A DNA stretch of 64,000 bases from Dactylonectria macrodidyma (GCA_020744425.1 JAGMUV010000027.1:62001-126000); one strand, 5' to 3'. Positions 33,982-46,117 are shown, numbered from the stretch's first letter. The notes: generated by a model from the sequence alone, not told the origin. A program made the numbers and translations.

Positions 33982-34448
33982 GTGGTTGAGAAAATGTTGT
34001 TAAATGTAGGTAGTGGTGTTATTATAGTTGCGTGAGCCACTTGCTTGTCTGAGCCACTCGCTTATCATGCACGTTACTTGGTTTTTGAGCCCAAACCAAA
34101 CATTTGTCTGAAAGTAAGATTTCCGACACGGAGAGCATGTTGGATCACAGCTATTTATATCCATAGATATTGGTGGTACCTTGGGACATTCGACATGGTG
34201 ATAGGGAAGAGCGTATGTATGGTATTGTTCCCTCTCAGCCAACCTTAGCCTTATTCACCCTAAAAGATCGTCTGAGACAACGTCGCTATTGAAACCACCT
34301 CGTTGCTCTTGTTTGATGTCTTCCTGGTTTGCGAGTAGTTACCTTCCACGGAGTAGCAGACACTTAAATTTCCAGGGACTCAGGATAGGCTGACATAAAC
34401 ACGGAAAGGAACGCGTTTATAATAGATTGCTTTAAGTAGTACCGCTCT
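33982..34448. other. No recognisable gene
   Basis: 467 bp between the pogo-like element and the DUF7587-like gene; only short ORFs. Confidence 0.45.
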
Positions 34449-35332
34449 TTACCAATCTCCTTCGATTATCTTGATAATATCATCGGATCTATTCGCTTCT
34501 TCAACCTCATCGTCGGTATCCCAGCTCGAATCAGTCTCCCAATAACAAGGAAGCCCTTCACTATGATTGTCAGAATCATCGTCGTTTTTCGTGTAGCAGT
34601 TGTCCACAACTTCACTCTAATTAGCTCTGCACACGTACGTCGTTCTCGAGACTCACCAGAGAGATTTGCCATGGCATTTGAAAGGCTGGAGTCATACGAC
34701 ATAGCATTTGGTTGTTGATTCCCAAACTGCTCGAAGGCAGGTAGAACAATATCATCATACCAGTCAGGGTTCTGGTTTAGGGCGTCCCATGACCAGTGGC
34801 CAACAATTTCTGCCTCTGTAACCTTCCAGATACAAACGTAATGGCCTTTGTAATACTCTTTAGATCTGTGGTATGGATCTGGTATATTGTAATGATTCAT
34901 TTCGGCCTCCACATCAAGGATGGGCAACTGCTTGCTCCTCCGAATTCTTGGATGGATGGCGGTGAGGGTGTGGGGACCCCTATTTCGGTGATTCCTCAAG
35001 CTCGCAAGTTTTGTGATAGCTTGAGGTGAACTTGTGAAAGAGATGTATGGCGTTGGTTCCCAGGTTGCGTGATTGATATGCGTGGTCAGGGATTTGATGC
35101 GAGATTCAGCTGTATCAAGTTGTTTATTAGGATCCCTGGATTCCATGGTATTTCTTTCACTTGGTTGGCTGCCTGAGTAGGAATCCCATAGTCTTAGCAG
35201 TGGCACCTCGAGTAACGGACAGCACGGGCTAAGCCAGGAATGGAGCCATTCCTCGGTTGAGAGTGTGATCGCGGAAGGCAGCAGAAGACGTTGAACTGCG
35301 CGATAGTCCAAATCAAGATCTCCTTCCATCAT
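34449..35332 (-). CDS. DUF7587-like protein
   Basis: Predicted exons are 34657-35332 and 34449-34609, with a 47-bp GTGAGT...AG intron (branch GCTAATTA), giving 278 aa. The start is the ATG pair at 35332 (MMEGDLDLDY); sequence further upstream is open but lacks ATG. The core (TPYISFTSSPQAITKLASLR, LTAIHPRI, LPILDVEAEMNHYNIPDPYH, EYYKGHYVCIWKV, AEIVGHWSW) fits fungal DUF7587 domains, whose function is unknown. After splicing, the C-terminus is acidic and ends IIKIIEGDW, far more protein-like than the unspliced reading. It looks intact. Confidence 0.72.
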
Positions 35333-37371
35333 TGAATTTCGATAACTTCTAGATGCGGTGAAAGTGGTTATTGTGATAATCCATGGTACGCGTACCACTC
35401 ATGGGCATTTATGGCACGGCGTTCGTGTAGGAACCAGGACCTTTCTCTACACATGTGATGACGGTGCTGTGGGAATGTTATTTGTGAATCTTAAGTGACT
35501 AGCCACCCGAGGCACTCTATCACATGTAGGAAGACGTCTGCTATGATGATGAGAATTGTCAATTATGACGATTGAAGGCGGTCCCCTGAAAGAAGTTTTA
35601 ATTAATTCGTCTCCTCTATTGGTGCATTATGCCGTCATGCTAATAGCCAGCCTTGATTGCCTTTACTTTAAGCTTTCGGCCTAGTGCTTGTTTTGCGCTA
35701 TAATTAACCCCGAGGATAGAACCTTGTGTCAGGGGACCGGTATGTATTCAGCCACCACCCTACTGTGCCCAATCCCCATTCGGTCGTCTGTGACATCCAC
35801 TATGCAAAGCATTGCAACCCCATTTTCTTTTATTGGCTCCGTAATAATAAGCGGGGTACCCTAAACTTTTGCTCAAAATGGCGCAGCTGGTGAATCCAAC
35901 AAAAGACAACCTGGTACGGAGTAGATGAATGCATGTCCTGGCGATTGGTTACGTAACGATTGTTTGCTTCCTTTGTTCAACGAGAATCCCTTTCATAGCT
36001 ATCCCCCAATATGTCCCGCCAGACCAGAGTGTCTGTCCTAGGCCGAGCTTAACTCATTCGCTCAGCACATTGATCTTCTTCCGTAGGGCTGCCGGACCCT
36101 GTCGGAGAAACCGGCTCGGCCAAATTCGTAGAGCTTTCAGCAATCCTTTCAGGGGATGTCGGAGCCAGATCCCGCGACGGAGCCGCTCAGGATCCCCCTG
36201 CCAAGACCAACTTTCAGTGTCCAATTCGATACTTCTCGCCATACGTTCCATCACGCGCAGCGCCCCGGTGGCGGCACGCACTCTAGCCATCCTATTAGTC
36301 TTGTAACCTGCGCGAATCTTTCAGCTGCGCTTTCCCTGCGCTAGTTAAAATGTCGCTAGGCGCCGTTATCAGGACCGTGTCCATGAGGCGACATCGCCTC
36401 CTCAAGCCCTCCTGCGACAACAGGTTGGCCTCCCGGTTGTGGCAGAATATCAAGTCCAAGCCCAACAGTCCACGACCGATATCCCCTCGTGCCTCCCCCT
36501 CCTCAGCGCTCTTCCCTTTCTAAAACGTCCGCGGTAAGCCTCAAAGAGCAGCTCTGGAACTAAGCGTACGACGGGCTTAAAACGGACGAGTCCGAGAAGT
36601 TTTTGTTAGCTGAGCTCAGGAAAGCCGGGGGGACTCGCGCCACTGAAAGGCGGTCGTTCGACTCCAACATTTGACACGTCCTTATATATAAAGAGGGCTT
36701 GGGTTCTGGCCTTAATTTACTCATTTGAATATTTCCCTGGTCTTGTTCTCAATGCGTTCTGTTGAACAAAACTTCACAGGCGCAGACATCTGAAATTTTC
36801 ATCCCAGCTAGTCGGGCTGGGTCACATTCGATGTAAGCTTGTTTCTCTCGTCACGTAGGTGTTATGTTCCTCAATTCTTGTTTCACCCAAATCTTGACTA
36901 CGTTCACAAGAGCCTGCTTAGTGATAAACAATTCACGACTTTCGGGGCCGTGCCTCCCGGATGCTGCCCTGACATGAGAGCAGGAAACAGGTAGAAGTGA
37001 TGTCCGCATGTTGAACGAGCCACCGACGAGTCAGAGGGCGTAGGAAGGTACTATCAGCAACAAATTGGCTGTATTGGGAGGGAGTGAAGATGGGACAGGC
37101 ATAGCAAGATTAATGGGGACATCTCTTCAGATCTTGGTTTCAGGGGTAGTTCAGCTGAACATGGTGTTTCGTACTCTTTAACCCTTGTAAGTTCTGGATT
37201 TACCCCCATCTTCATCGCATTCACGTGGACTACTCAGCTTGTGGGCGAGTGACCGTGCTCATGACCTGATGGAAACTTGCCGCAGTGATTCAAATAGTGA
37301 TTCCTCACAGTCTCATTCATAGTCTACTTGCCCAAACCTAGACAAGCAGTGATGAAGGGCTGTAGCTAGAT
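35333..37371. other. About 2 kb without a recognisable gene
   Basis: Only short ORFs. A TATATATAAA box occurs near 36682 with no convincing ORF after it. Confidence 0.4.
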
Positions 37372-37509
37372 ATAAATACTTCTCAAGTCTCAACCTCCTC
37401 CCTTCTTCTCTCTTTCTCCTATTCAAAATAATCTGTTCAACTTTCAGATAGTATTCATTATATCAACACACATCGCTGTTTTCTGTCTCTACAACCTACC
37501 ACAATCATG
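37372..37509 (+). promoter_or_regulatory. Orphan promoter and leader ending in an ATG
   Basis: ATATAAATA (about 37370-37378), a CT-rich stretch (TCCTCCCTTCTTCTCTCTTTCTCC), then ATCACA-type leader ending CACAATCATG at 37507. This is a textbook fungal promoter layout. The ATG opens a 107-codon frame that is only antisense to an NLR fragment, so the original coding sequence seems to have been replaced. Confidence 0.5.
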
Positions 37510-37511
37510 TT

Positions 37512-37925
37512 TCAATTGAGGGACCCCGGTCTCGCCCGTGATCTATCGACTCTGAGTTTCTGCTCGATGTCGAGTCTGTTCCGACTGGAGACGATCCATT
37601 TAACTCGGGAGGATGACGAGTACTGGACGATGAGATCTAGGAGCTTTGATAAGTCCATCTCGCATTCATCGAGCGCATCGATGATCAAAAAGGCGCTCTT
37701 CAAGTCAGGATCTCGCAAGATGTTTGCAAAGCTCTCGGATCAGGCCCACCATGCATTCACGTCCTCGAAGGGGCCTTTGCCCGCCTGGTCGTACTTTTTC
37801 CGTACGTGCAAGATGAGCGATGGCTGCTGATCAACAAGGAGGTAAATAAGGCCACGTAGCACGGTCGTTGCGTTGTTGTGACGGGTTGGCAAAGGGGCAA
37901 TGCATGGGCAGAATCCATTAATGGC
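37512..37925 (-). pseudogene. NACHT-domain fragment of a fungal NLR
   Basis: The minus strand reads NNATTVLRGLIYLLVDQQPS, ILHVRKKYDQAGKGPFEDVN, AFLIIDALDECEMDLSKLL (Walker B) and RVKWIVSSRNRLDIEQKL, the middle of a fungal NACHT ATPase domain. The frame changes near 37740. There is no P-loop and no effector or sensor domain. It follows a LINE reverse transcriptase on the same strand and ends at the orphan ATG at 37507. Confidence 0.85.
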
Positions 37926-38523
37926 AGGCGGTCTTGTTGGAGAGAGGTTGGTTCCACCGCGGTCGGGTTGCACCTGGGTACCACACTTCCGCACCATAGA
38001 GCAGGACCGGTTCAACGCATGCCCTGACGGCACTCCGCACAGCACTGGGCAGCGGGCCGTGTATCGTGTTCGTGAGCCCTCGCAGATGGTAGGTGACAGC
38101 CTGTGCTCTAGCCGTCCATTTCTCTACTTGGACTCGGAATGATAGGTTGCTGTCTAGCCAGATGCCTAGCCAGCGCATTGCTCCCTCGGGGCGCTTCTCA
38201 ACATCGCCGTGGCGTATTGCCGGTGCGGCCTCGAGCTTGCTCCGAGAGAAGTGCATGACTTCTGTCTTCTTAGGGTCGAAAGATACTCCATTTGCGGCGC
38301 CCCAACGGACCATTTCTTCGACAGATCTTGATGCCGCAGCAGCTGTTTCCTCTACCGTGTCGCCCATGCACAAAATGCCTGTGTCATCTGCGTAGCCGAA
38401 CCGGCCTTGAGGGTTGCTTAGTCGGTAGATGGGCTCTGTGTACAGCAGAAAAAGGATCAGCGATACCAGCAATCCCTGAGGGAGACCGCACTGCAGGGGA
38501 GAGAGCGGGGTGAAGGACTCCAT
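37926..38523 (-). pseudogene. LINE (Tad1-like) reverse transcriptase fragment
   Basis: One open frame with CGLPQGLLVSLILFLLYTEP, GRFGYADDTGILCMG (catalytic YADD), VSFDPKKTEVMHFSRSK, RWLGIWLDSNLSF and VLLYGAEVWYPGATRP. In relatives the first motif has Ser/Pro where this copy has Leu twice (GLPQGSPVSPILF type), which fits C-to-T changes. It is truncated at both ends, with no endonuclease or RNase H, and is followed by NLR sequence at its 3' end. Confidence 0.88.
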
Positions 38524-39023
38524 AGTGAATGCATGCCCACACGAGACGACACGCGACCAACCGTTCTAGCCCCTTGCCGAGACAAGAAAGCAGAGAGATA
38601 TGTGATGATGTAGAAGCTTGGATAGATAGATGTAGTGTAGGGTAACTGTCGGACGGCGCGGACGAGCGAGCTAAAACTAAGATTAGAAGAACTTTACATA
38701 GAGCGTAAGATATTACATTTAGTAAGGAAATATGCCGAAAGATTTATTGTATTGGTGTTCCGAAGTAATAATAAGGCTTAGATTGATTGATGCTCTTTGG
38801 TAATTTGTGTGAACGGCCTCTAGTAACTGTATTCCAGCTATCTAGTCCAGGATGCTATTTACATCAAAGATGAAGCCAAGACCTCTGATAACGTACCGCC
38901 TAGGCGATACACAACCGGATGACCCCCTTTCGGGCAATACATCATGTCAGAACCTAGCAGAGGTCGACACAGACGGACCTCCCCGGGTTGAGAGGTTCAC
39001 TCTCCAGTCTATCCAAGCTAAAC
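38524..39023. other. No recognisable gene
   Basis: 500 bp between the LINE fragment and the hAT array; short ORFs only. Confidence 0.45.
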
Positions 39024-39270
39024 CAGCGCTCCTAATAGTCCAAATAGTCCGTCCGGACACCTCAGACTGCCCCTTTAGTCCGTCTGACTTGGCCAGACTA
39101 AACTAGCAGTCGTCTGATTTTGGTCAGACTGGACTGGCAGTCTGACTGAGATTGTGCAGACCGGACTGGCAGTCTGATTGAGACGTGCAGACTGGACTAT
39201 CGGTCCGTCCGTCGCCATCAGACTAGACTACAGTGCAAACTGTGGTCCAGACTATTAGTCCAAACATAAC
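39024..39270. repeat. Left AGTCC/AGTCT subterminal array
   Basis: Many copies of GGACTGGCAGTCTGA-like units in both orientations directly inside the terminal CAGCGCTCC. Confidence 0.85.
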
Positions 39271-39376
39271 ACATGACTCGTGGCCTTGCGCCGTACCTGC
39301 CTCCAAGCTTCCCAAAGCCATCGTCGAATTGTGTTGGAAGATCAATATTAAAGTTTGAAGTCCTAGACGGGATCAC

Positions 39377-41776
39377 TTAAAGATATAAAGCCCCAAAGGA
39401 CCTCTCATTGCGATCATAATAACTGACCCAAAGAATAATTACAGTCAATAACAAGAATAGCCTTTTTTTATTTTTATGAAGTGCATTCAGCATCCCTACA
39501 CGATCCAACAACAGAATCCAACAACAAAACGTCTCCGCGGCCGCCTTCCTTATCACCCTCAGAATCCTGGGCATCGGAGATTGTATCCGTTGCTGCCGGG
39601 TCGATATAGCAACACTAGAGTCGATAATTAGACAATCGAACACCTCCCGAAGCGGAATGCTTACTTCTGAAGGGACTATTAGAGCGCTCCTGTCCCAGGA
39701 TCGCAAACATTCCAAGAGATTCAAAGTTTCAATATTCATAGATCCTCGCTGGTCAGTTACCGTAAGTTTGGCTTTGGAGAAGAGTCGCTCTGTCTCAGTA
39801 GACATAGGCGCAATTGACAGAATGTCGATGGCCATCAAGGATAAGTTAGGGAATCGCCTTCGCTGGGCCGATTCTAGCCACCATTTCAACGGATCCGGTA
39901 CCATCAGCACAGGCTCGCGGCAGTACACTTCGTACTCGTCATCATCCATGTTGAAAATCGTAGCCTTTTGCTCTTTCATCCACATTTTGTACCCATTTGG
40001 TCGTCCTGTAGATGGCCCCAGTGCCGAGCTTGGTCGAAAAACAGCGCAGAAGGAGGTGGTTGACTTGTACGTTTCCCTCCACAGTTCCCCCACACGAGCT
40101 TTAGCTTTCTCAATCCACTCATTCCTGTCCTCCCACGTCTTTTCCATGTAAACCCACTTGAGAGAAGGATGTAATACTGTTGCTGCTGAATAGACCGGTG
40201 AATCTTCCGTCAGTTCATAGTAGTCGGCCAGTTTGGCCCAGGCCGCCTCCATCATTGTAGCCAAGTAGGGTTGGGTGGTGGCCTCCTTGGAGGCCTCGAT
40301 GTGATGCAGGAGATAATCCATGGTAGGCAGAACGTCAGATATGGAGTCTCCCATGCCTTCGTTGGCCATTGTAGCATCGTGAAATGGCTCAAGAAATTTG
40401 TGTGTCTCGGCCAAAGTTGCCCAGTCAGAGGAAGTCAGCACATCCCCTTGCAGGGCCGGCTCTTGCGCACAAAATATGGTGATGGCTTGCCGGACTTTAG
40501 GCCTGAGTGCCCACTCAACCATTTTGTACCACGAATTCCAACGAGTGTCGTTGTCGCGCCGTAACCTCAGACCGTCGCTGAGAGCAGTAAACGTTTGAAG
40601 TCGCTGGGGGGTCCACATGGTGTAGACCACGATATTATGAAGTTTTCCTATCGCCCCTCGCGTTCTCCATTGCTCAACCTCCTCGTCGGACGGCCCACGG
40701 TAGGAATCTATTGTGGGTGGTCGCTTTCCTATGAGGAACTCCATCACGGCCAGATTAATGATGTGGCCGAAACAACGAAGTCGGTGTGGAAGAGGGTCGT
40801 AGAAAACATCGAACTCGTGTTCCAAGTCGTCGGAGACTTTGTCGATCATGGTGTTCATGTTGGTGGCATTATCCATCATGAAGTATCCAACTTTCGATGC
40901 GATTCCATATTCTCGTATGAACTCCATGATGGCTTCTGCCATGTTCTCGCCGCTGTGTTGTCCTTCCAGCTCCTTTATCCTCACCACGAGGGACTGCAGG
41001 CCATGATCTTCAGTAACGAATTGAACTGTGAATCCTATTACGCCCAAACAATTTGGCGATGTCCAGTTGTCGGGAACAATGTGGATCGAGGAAAGTGCAT
41101 TTTGCAGAGCTCGCTTCACAAACTCCTTTTTGTTGTCGTAGCCCCATTGTAAGTCGTTTTTAACCGTATCGCCAGACCTCGGGAGGAAGTCATCCGCAGC
41201 CGGACAAATGTACCGGATAAAGTCGCGAAAGGCAGGCTGTTCAACATGAGCAAAGGGAAGACTGCAGGCGACGGTGTAGCGGCAGTACAGCTCGCGCAGG
41301 GTGGCTTGGTCAAGTGCATCTGCCTCTGCCGTCGCCTTGCGTTTCTTGGCGGAGTGTAGAGTTTCATTCGTCAGGAATGCAGTGATGTCTCCAAGACGGT
41401 TTTGCGTGACTTCCCGCCGGATTTCTTGTCTTCCAGAGACCAGAATCTTGTGCTCCTTGCGCAAATGATTCACGATGGTGGATGATCCACCTGAGTAGTT
41501 GTATTTCTTGTCTCTTTTCTTGTCAAAGCAGGGCTGGCAATGCCACCATTTCGTTCCGTTGGAATCGACCCAGGCTACCGGAGTACTCTTGCCTGCTTCT
41601 ATTCGGCAGTACTCCCAAACAGGAGATGTCCTTGGGCGGGACATGCTAGGAGTTGACGAAGACGATGGTGTCAGCGCACGGGTGGCCACTGTAAGTTCAG
41701 AATCGTCCAGGTGGCTGCACTGGCTGGCGCTGCCAATAGCACTGGCAGTCTCGGAGAAATCCATGATGGAAGACAT
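39377..41776 (-). CDS. Intact hAT transposase with BED finger
   Basis: 799 codons without a stop from ATG 41776 (MSSIMDFSET); the frame extends further upstream but loses protein character. A BED finger (WHCQPC...HLRKEH) is followed by the RNase H-like core: DNWTSPNCLGVIGF (first Asp), YFMMDNATNMNTMID (second Asp), RLRCFGHIINLAVMEFLIG. The dimerisation domain is LMAIDILSIAPMSTETERLF and SMNIETLNLLECLRSW. The last about 60 residues (after VPSEVS) look like read-through and include a hydrophobic run. All catalytic landmarks are kept, in contrast to the neighbouring hAT copy. It would mobilise elements with its own end motifs; the AGTCC arrays either side are the obvious candidates. Confidence 0.9.
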   Translation of the reverse strand: MSSIMDFSETASAIGSASQCSHLDDSELTVATRALTPSSSSTPSMSRPRTSPVWEYCRIEAGKSTPVAWVDSNGTKWWHCQPCFDKKRDKKYNYSGGSSTIVNHLRKEHKILVSGRQEIRREVTQNRLGDITAFLTNETLHSAKKRKATAEADALDQATLRELYCRYTVACSLPFAHVEQPAFRDFIRYICPAADDFLPRSGDTVKNDLQWGYDNKKEFVKRALQNALSSIHIVPDNWTSPNCLGVIGFTVQFVTEDHGLQSLVVRIKELEGQHSGENMAEAIMEFIREYGIASKVGYFMMDNATNMNTMIDKVSDDLEHEFDVFYDPLPHRLRCFGHIINLAVMEFLIGKRPPTIDSYRGPSDEEVEQWRTRGAIGKLHNIVVYTMWTPQRLQTFTALSDGLRLRRDNDTRWNSWYKMVEWALRPKVRQAITIFCAQEPALQGDVLTSSDWATLAETHKFLEPFHDATMANEGMGDSISDVLPTMDYLLHHIEASKEATTQPYLATMMEAAWAKLADYYELTEDSPVYSAATVLHPSLKWVYMEKTWEDRNEWIEKAKARVGELWRETYKSTTSFCAVFRPSSALGPSTGRPNGYKMWMKEQKATIFNMDDDEYEVYCREPVLMVPDPLKWWLESAQRRRFPNLSLMAIDILSIAPMSTETERLFSKAKLTVTDQRGSMNIETLNLLECLRSWDRSALIVPSEVSIPLREVFDCLIIDSSVAISTRQQRIQSPMPRILRVIRKAAAETFCCWILLLDRVGMLNALHKNKKRLFLLLTVIILWVSYYDRNERSFGALYL

Positions 41777-43119
41777 GATTTGGGGGATGGCAAGTAGACA
41801 GCAGCGGTGGTGATGACAGAGCACGGTGGGAGAGAATTGTCTGGCGACTTCGATGGTGGTGCGCACAGAGATTATGTAGCAGACGACTTTCTCTCTGGCC
41901 ATTCTGGACTCTTGAGAGTGGATGAGTACAAATACCCAGACATGATTTTCGGTAGTCATTCGGGCCAAGCCACAGGGTGCGCAATCAACTATCCACTTCC
42001 AATCGTTGGACGCGTTGGATCCTGCATCTGTGGCCCAACTCATCTGAGATCTCACTCCCCGTGCTCAGCAACCAACCGATTTCTCCTTCTGGGGGCCACC
42101 GTGAAACTGTTCGCCTGGCGCCCACAACTTGGGCCCACCTTCGACTTCCCAGTTTGGCTCTGCTCATAGCCCGCTGACCAATGACCAGCCGCTGAGGGCC
42201 AACCTCCCGTCATGCTTCACGAAAAACCTTGGATCGTCGTTGCACTGTTCCACCCGTGCCGGTTTCGCGCTCTTCTCGCGACAGCTTGGTGTCTGATTAG
42301 AATTGATTCTTGAGTTCGTTATTCGGCTTGCGCACGTAAGGTTGACAGGGGCTCGGAAGTTGAGCATCCACGTGAAGGTATGCGGGGGATCTGCGAAGTC
42401 GCTGGCACATCGGTCCAGGGGTGTATGTTGGCTTGGGCGCAGGTCCACAAGACCAGCGGACTCCCGTCTTCGTCGATAAAAACGATATGACATGCATCTC
42501 TTGACTGTAAATCGACGACTCGGGAATATATCTCTAATCATGATGGAATTGATACCAGACGGATGCTCTCAGCACAGTAGATTCAGTGACTATATCGTAA
42601 CCAGTATGAAATATGATTCTTACGCAGAGACCAGCCGTGTTTACTAGCATCTCAAGTGATTTGCCCAGGTGCGTTACGCGAGCGAACCTACCCTACATGC
42701 GCCGGATAGGGGATACTTTGCATGCCACCTACCTGTAATGGCGGGGCAGGTATCTCTTAACGCCACCGGGCGGGTTTTCGCCGCTCAGATAACATGCACT
42801 TCATCATCTCTCACGTTGCAGATATTCTTCCTGGAAATCGGCCAGGTAGCCCATTCAAAGCTATAAAGTAGGTTGCTGTTGAACAGGCCGAAATGTGTAA
42901 TTCTAGGATCTTATTAGGCCGATGGTTTCAGTTGCATGATACTTGGTTTGCCATAGATTAACGCAGTGCCGGGCTGTACCGGCTAACATATCTTAGCAGT
43001 GCATCGAAATTTTTACCAAACGCGTGTCACGCGTTGGACGCGTTGGATCGCGTAGTTGTTGAATTGGCACTCTGCAGCAGGCCACAGATTTGGAAAGACG
43101 TTGCCTGAGCCACCCCGAA

Positions 43120-43377
43120 TCTTGGACAGACTATTAGTCAGACTGTTAGTCTGCGACCCTCGGACTGGACTACTGGTCGGTCTGGTAGAAGTCAGACTGA
43201 ACCATCAGTCCAGTCCGAGAGACGTAGACTGGACCGTTAGTCTAGTCTAAGAGACGCGGACTGGACCGTCAGTCCAATCCGAGAGACGCAGACTGGACCA
43301 ATAGTCCGTGGACTATTGGTCTGGACTGCAGTTTGGACTAATAGTACAGTTTATGGTCTGGACTATTAGGAGCTCTG
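43120..43377. repeat. Right AGTCC/AGTCT subterminal array
   Basis: Units such as GAGAGACGCAGACTGGACC recur about every 33 bp between 43215 and 43300, with further AGTCC/GGACT copies up to the terminal repeat. Confidence 0.85.
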
Positions 43378-45438
43378 GGCCATCGTGACCTGCTTCTGGC
43401 GCTGTGTAGCGGTTTCGTTTAAGGTATTCCTGGAACGGATTGTCCGAAGTCTTCCGCTGCTTGGGAACTGGCTCAACGGCTGATGGCTCCTCTCCAGGCA
43501 ATGTAGCCTCCCGATATTCAAAACGCCAGACATCATGAACCATGTTTTTTGCCTCATCAATCCACTCTGGGCGGTCAGACCAGTTGCGTTCAAACCATTT
43601 CCATCGGTATGCCGGATGGAGCGCCAGACCAGTGTAGTAGATAGGCGTCTCGCTCAATATCTCGTAGTACTCATTCAGCTTCTGCCAGCCTAAGTTGATG
43701 TTGATCCTGAAGTGTTCAGGATCAGGGAAGCCCTTGGCGATATCCTTGAAGCGTTCAAGCTGCTCGAGAAGGAATTCGAAGCCTTGAATAACGTCCCAAA
43801 TATTGCCATATGACCCAGTCCACCCACGCTTCCGCTTACGGATCTGGCCGTCACCTTCGAGCATTTTGATCGTGGCTTCGTAGTAACTAAGGATTCGCTC
43901 AAATATTTCGACCACCTCCCAGTCCTTGTCGGATAGCTGGTTCTCTGGCTGGCAAATAAAGGGCAATGTGAGTGACTTCTTATGGCCGCCCCTCTTGGTC
44001 TTGTTCTGTTGTTCGAAGTCGATTCGATGGTGGGCAATTAGTCGCTCGATATAGTCGCGAAGCAGTAGAGCTCGTCGTATCATATACAACTGTGACAGCC
44101 ATCTGGTATCATTGTCCAAAATAACATCCAGCGGCTTTCTAGCGCTCAGTTTGGGGTCAGATGACTTGTTGAAGGCTTCTTGTTGAATGTTGCGAAGCAT
44201 GCCAGTCAACAAGTCAGATCTGTGGATAGCTACCACAAGATTGTGCAATTTGCCTGCTGGCCCCTTCTTGCGCCAAATCAAGTGTTCTGCTTCGGTAAGG
44301 GGTTCTGCCCCTGATATCCGCCGCTCAAAAGCGTCAGCATCGTGCCCAAGTAGAATGGCTTTGGCGGAGAGGTTCAAGGTATGCCCAAAACAGCGCCCTC
44401 GCCTGCGTGCCCCTACGAAGCCGAGCTCTCCACCAATAATCTCCATGGCGGTATCATTGTTTTCACATTGTCAAGTGTGAAATAGCCAATCTTGTCTTGG
44501 ATCTGATACGATTCAATTACGTCGAGGATTTCGGCGGCGATATTAGGCCCAGTGTGCCTGGCGCTAACTTCGGGGAGCCCAAGCGTAATCTTGCAAGGCT
44601 TGTTGTTTTCGTCCCTAAAGAAGCAACAGATACCATATAAGGCGTGTCGGTTTCCAGACCGCCAGCCGTCGAAGGTCACGTGGATAAGGCCGGGCGCCTT
44701 GCTCAAGGCCTCTATCACCATCTGTTTGTGTTGTTCGAACGCGGCGACGATCTTTTCTCGAACTGTTGTGTGGGTAATATTGGCTTTACGTGCCGAAACT
44801 GATGGGTTCAAGTAATCGAAGATAGCATGGAGTTCTACCTCCTCGGCAATTCAAAAGGAGTGATTATTGGCCACGATCCAGTCGATCAGAAGCCTCCGGA
44901 AGTGTTCCTTGTCGAAGCGTTTGATGAAGTCGTTCGCAATTGCTTGTTCTCGGGGGTCGTGTAGATCGAGCTTCATGGATTCCGCGAGAGTCCGCTACCC
45001 CGGAGGCTTTCTGCCCTTAGAATTCGCTTTCTTTTCAGCAGTTCCTTTGGTCGTCCCAGGAGGAGCGCGAATCCCGTGGTCGTTGAACAGATGATTGTAC
45101 GCGTTGTGAATGCCATCAGCCTCGAAATGACGTGGATGTGGATTATTCTTGCGAATGCACGCTCGGCATATCCATCTGCGGTCGTCTTCCTTTTGGATGT
45201 CATATCCAAATTGCCAGGCCCAGCTACGCGTCTCCCTGGCTCGCTCAGAGAACGCCCAGCCTGGAAAATGCCTCCAGAGCGTACGTTCGTACTGTTCATC
45301 GCTTGCGGAAGAGGTCCTCAGAGTCGAGACAGGGGTCGAGGTTGAACAGGTAGGATACGGCGTCCGGCAGGGCGTTGATTCGGCAGCGGACCCGAAGCCG
45401 CTGTCGGAAATGTCGAAGTAGAAATCAGGTGAGGTCAT
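43378..45438 (-). pseudogene. Second hAT transposase, decayed
   Basis: Starts at ATG 45438 (MTSPDFYFDI) and keeps a BED finger (WICRACIRKN...HFEADG...HLFNDHGI), VTFDGWRSGNRHALYGI, IGYFTLDN, RGRCFGHTLNLSAKAILLGH and LDVILDNDTRWLSQLYM. The lesions are TAG at 44995-44997, TGA at 44851-44853 (same frame; both fit C-to-T), and a one-base loss about 44455-44475 between DN and AMEIIGGELGF. The dimerisation domain is missing: sequence stops at APEAGHDG, exactly where the terminal repeat ending at 43377 abuts. Its N-terminus resembles the fragment at 50645-50999. Confidence 0.88.
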
Positions 45439-46117
45439 GGTAAATAATATCTTTATCATGTCGAAATCGCAAAACATGGTGAAGTGATGGGTCAACAGGT
45501 CGTCAGGAAAGCGCGAATGACGCGTCCAACGCGGCCAGTTAGCGCAATATACCCTTATCCTACAGATATTTCAGATACTTCCTTTTAAGCTAATTTGTTG
45601 TGGACAAGCACGTAGCGAGTGTCATATTAGGGTCGAATAGTAGATAAGTCCCTAACAGCCTCCAATCACGAGCTTGACGCGATCAGTGTTGCTTGCAATT
45701 TTTCGCGTAATATTAAGATATTGCGGGATGTGGACGCGTTTTTTAAATCAACTTGTCGGGAGTTATTTAATGGTATAAGTGTTGTATTATAAATCTAAAA
45801 TATAGATAGTCGAACGTGATATGTGCTGGAAATGTAGTTGTGCGATAGGAAAATGTATAACTATTGACGGCCCTCAGGATGATATGGCACTTAAGAAGCA
45901 AATCTTAAGTATACCTATCGAGACTTATATCACCCTAATGAGAAAGCCCGGGACACTCCAATAGTATTCCCTGTATTGTATGCATTCTAAAACTGCGCTG
46001 TTCAGAAGCTTTATGGTGTTTTGGACATAGGGTAACAACATTGCAGAAATGTAGAGGCACATCAGTCTCTGTTAGAGGTAATCTGCCAAAATATATGGGC
46101 GCCCTTAACTACCCCAC
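45439..46117. other. No recognisable gene
   Basis: AT-rich 680 bp upstream of the decayed hAT; short ORFs only. Confidence 0.4.

Larger units (their letters stand above)
39024..43377 (-). mobile_element. Candidate autonomous hAT element with AGTCC/AGTCT arrays
   Basis: Ends CAGCGCTCCTAATAGTCC (39024) and complement of CAGAGCTCCTAATAGTCC (to 43377), one mismatch in 18. Dense arrays of AGTCC, GGACT, AGACT and AGTCT fill 39024-39270 and 43120-43377. The intact transposase lies between, with about 1.3 kb of non-coding DNA on its 5' side. The 8-bp flanks (AGCTAAAC, GGCCATCG) do not match, so these may not be the two ends of one insertion. Confidence 0.72.

Noticed and set aside
37507..37830. Plus-strand 107-codon ORF from the orphan ATG as a real protein
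   Set aside because: It is entirely antisense to a clear NACHT fragment and resembles no protein.
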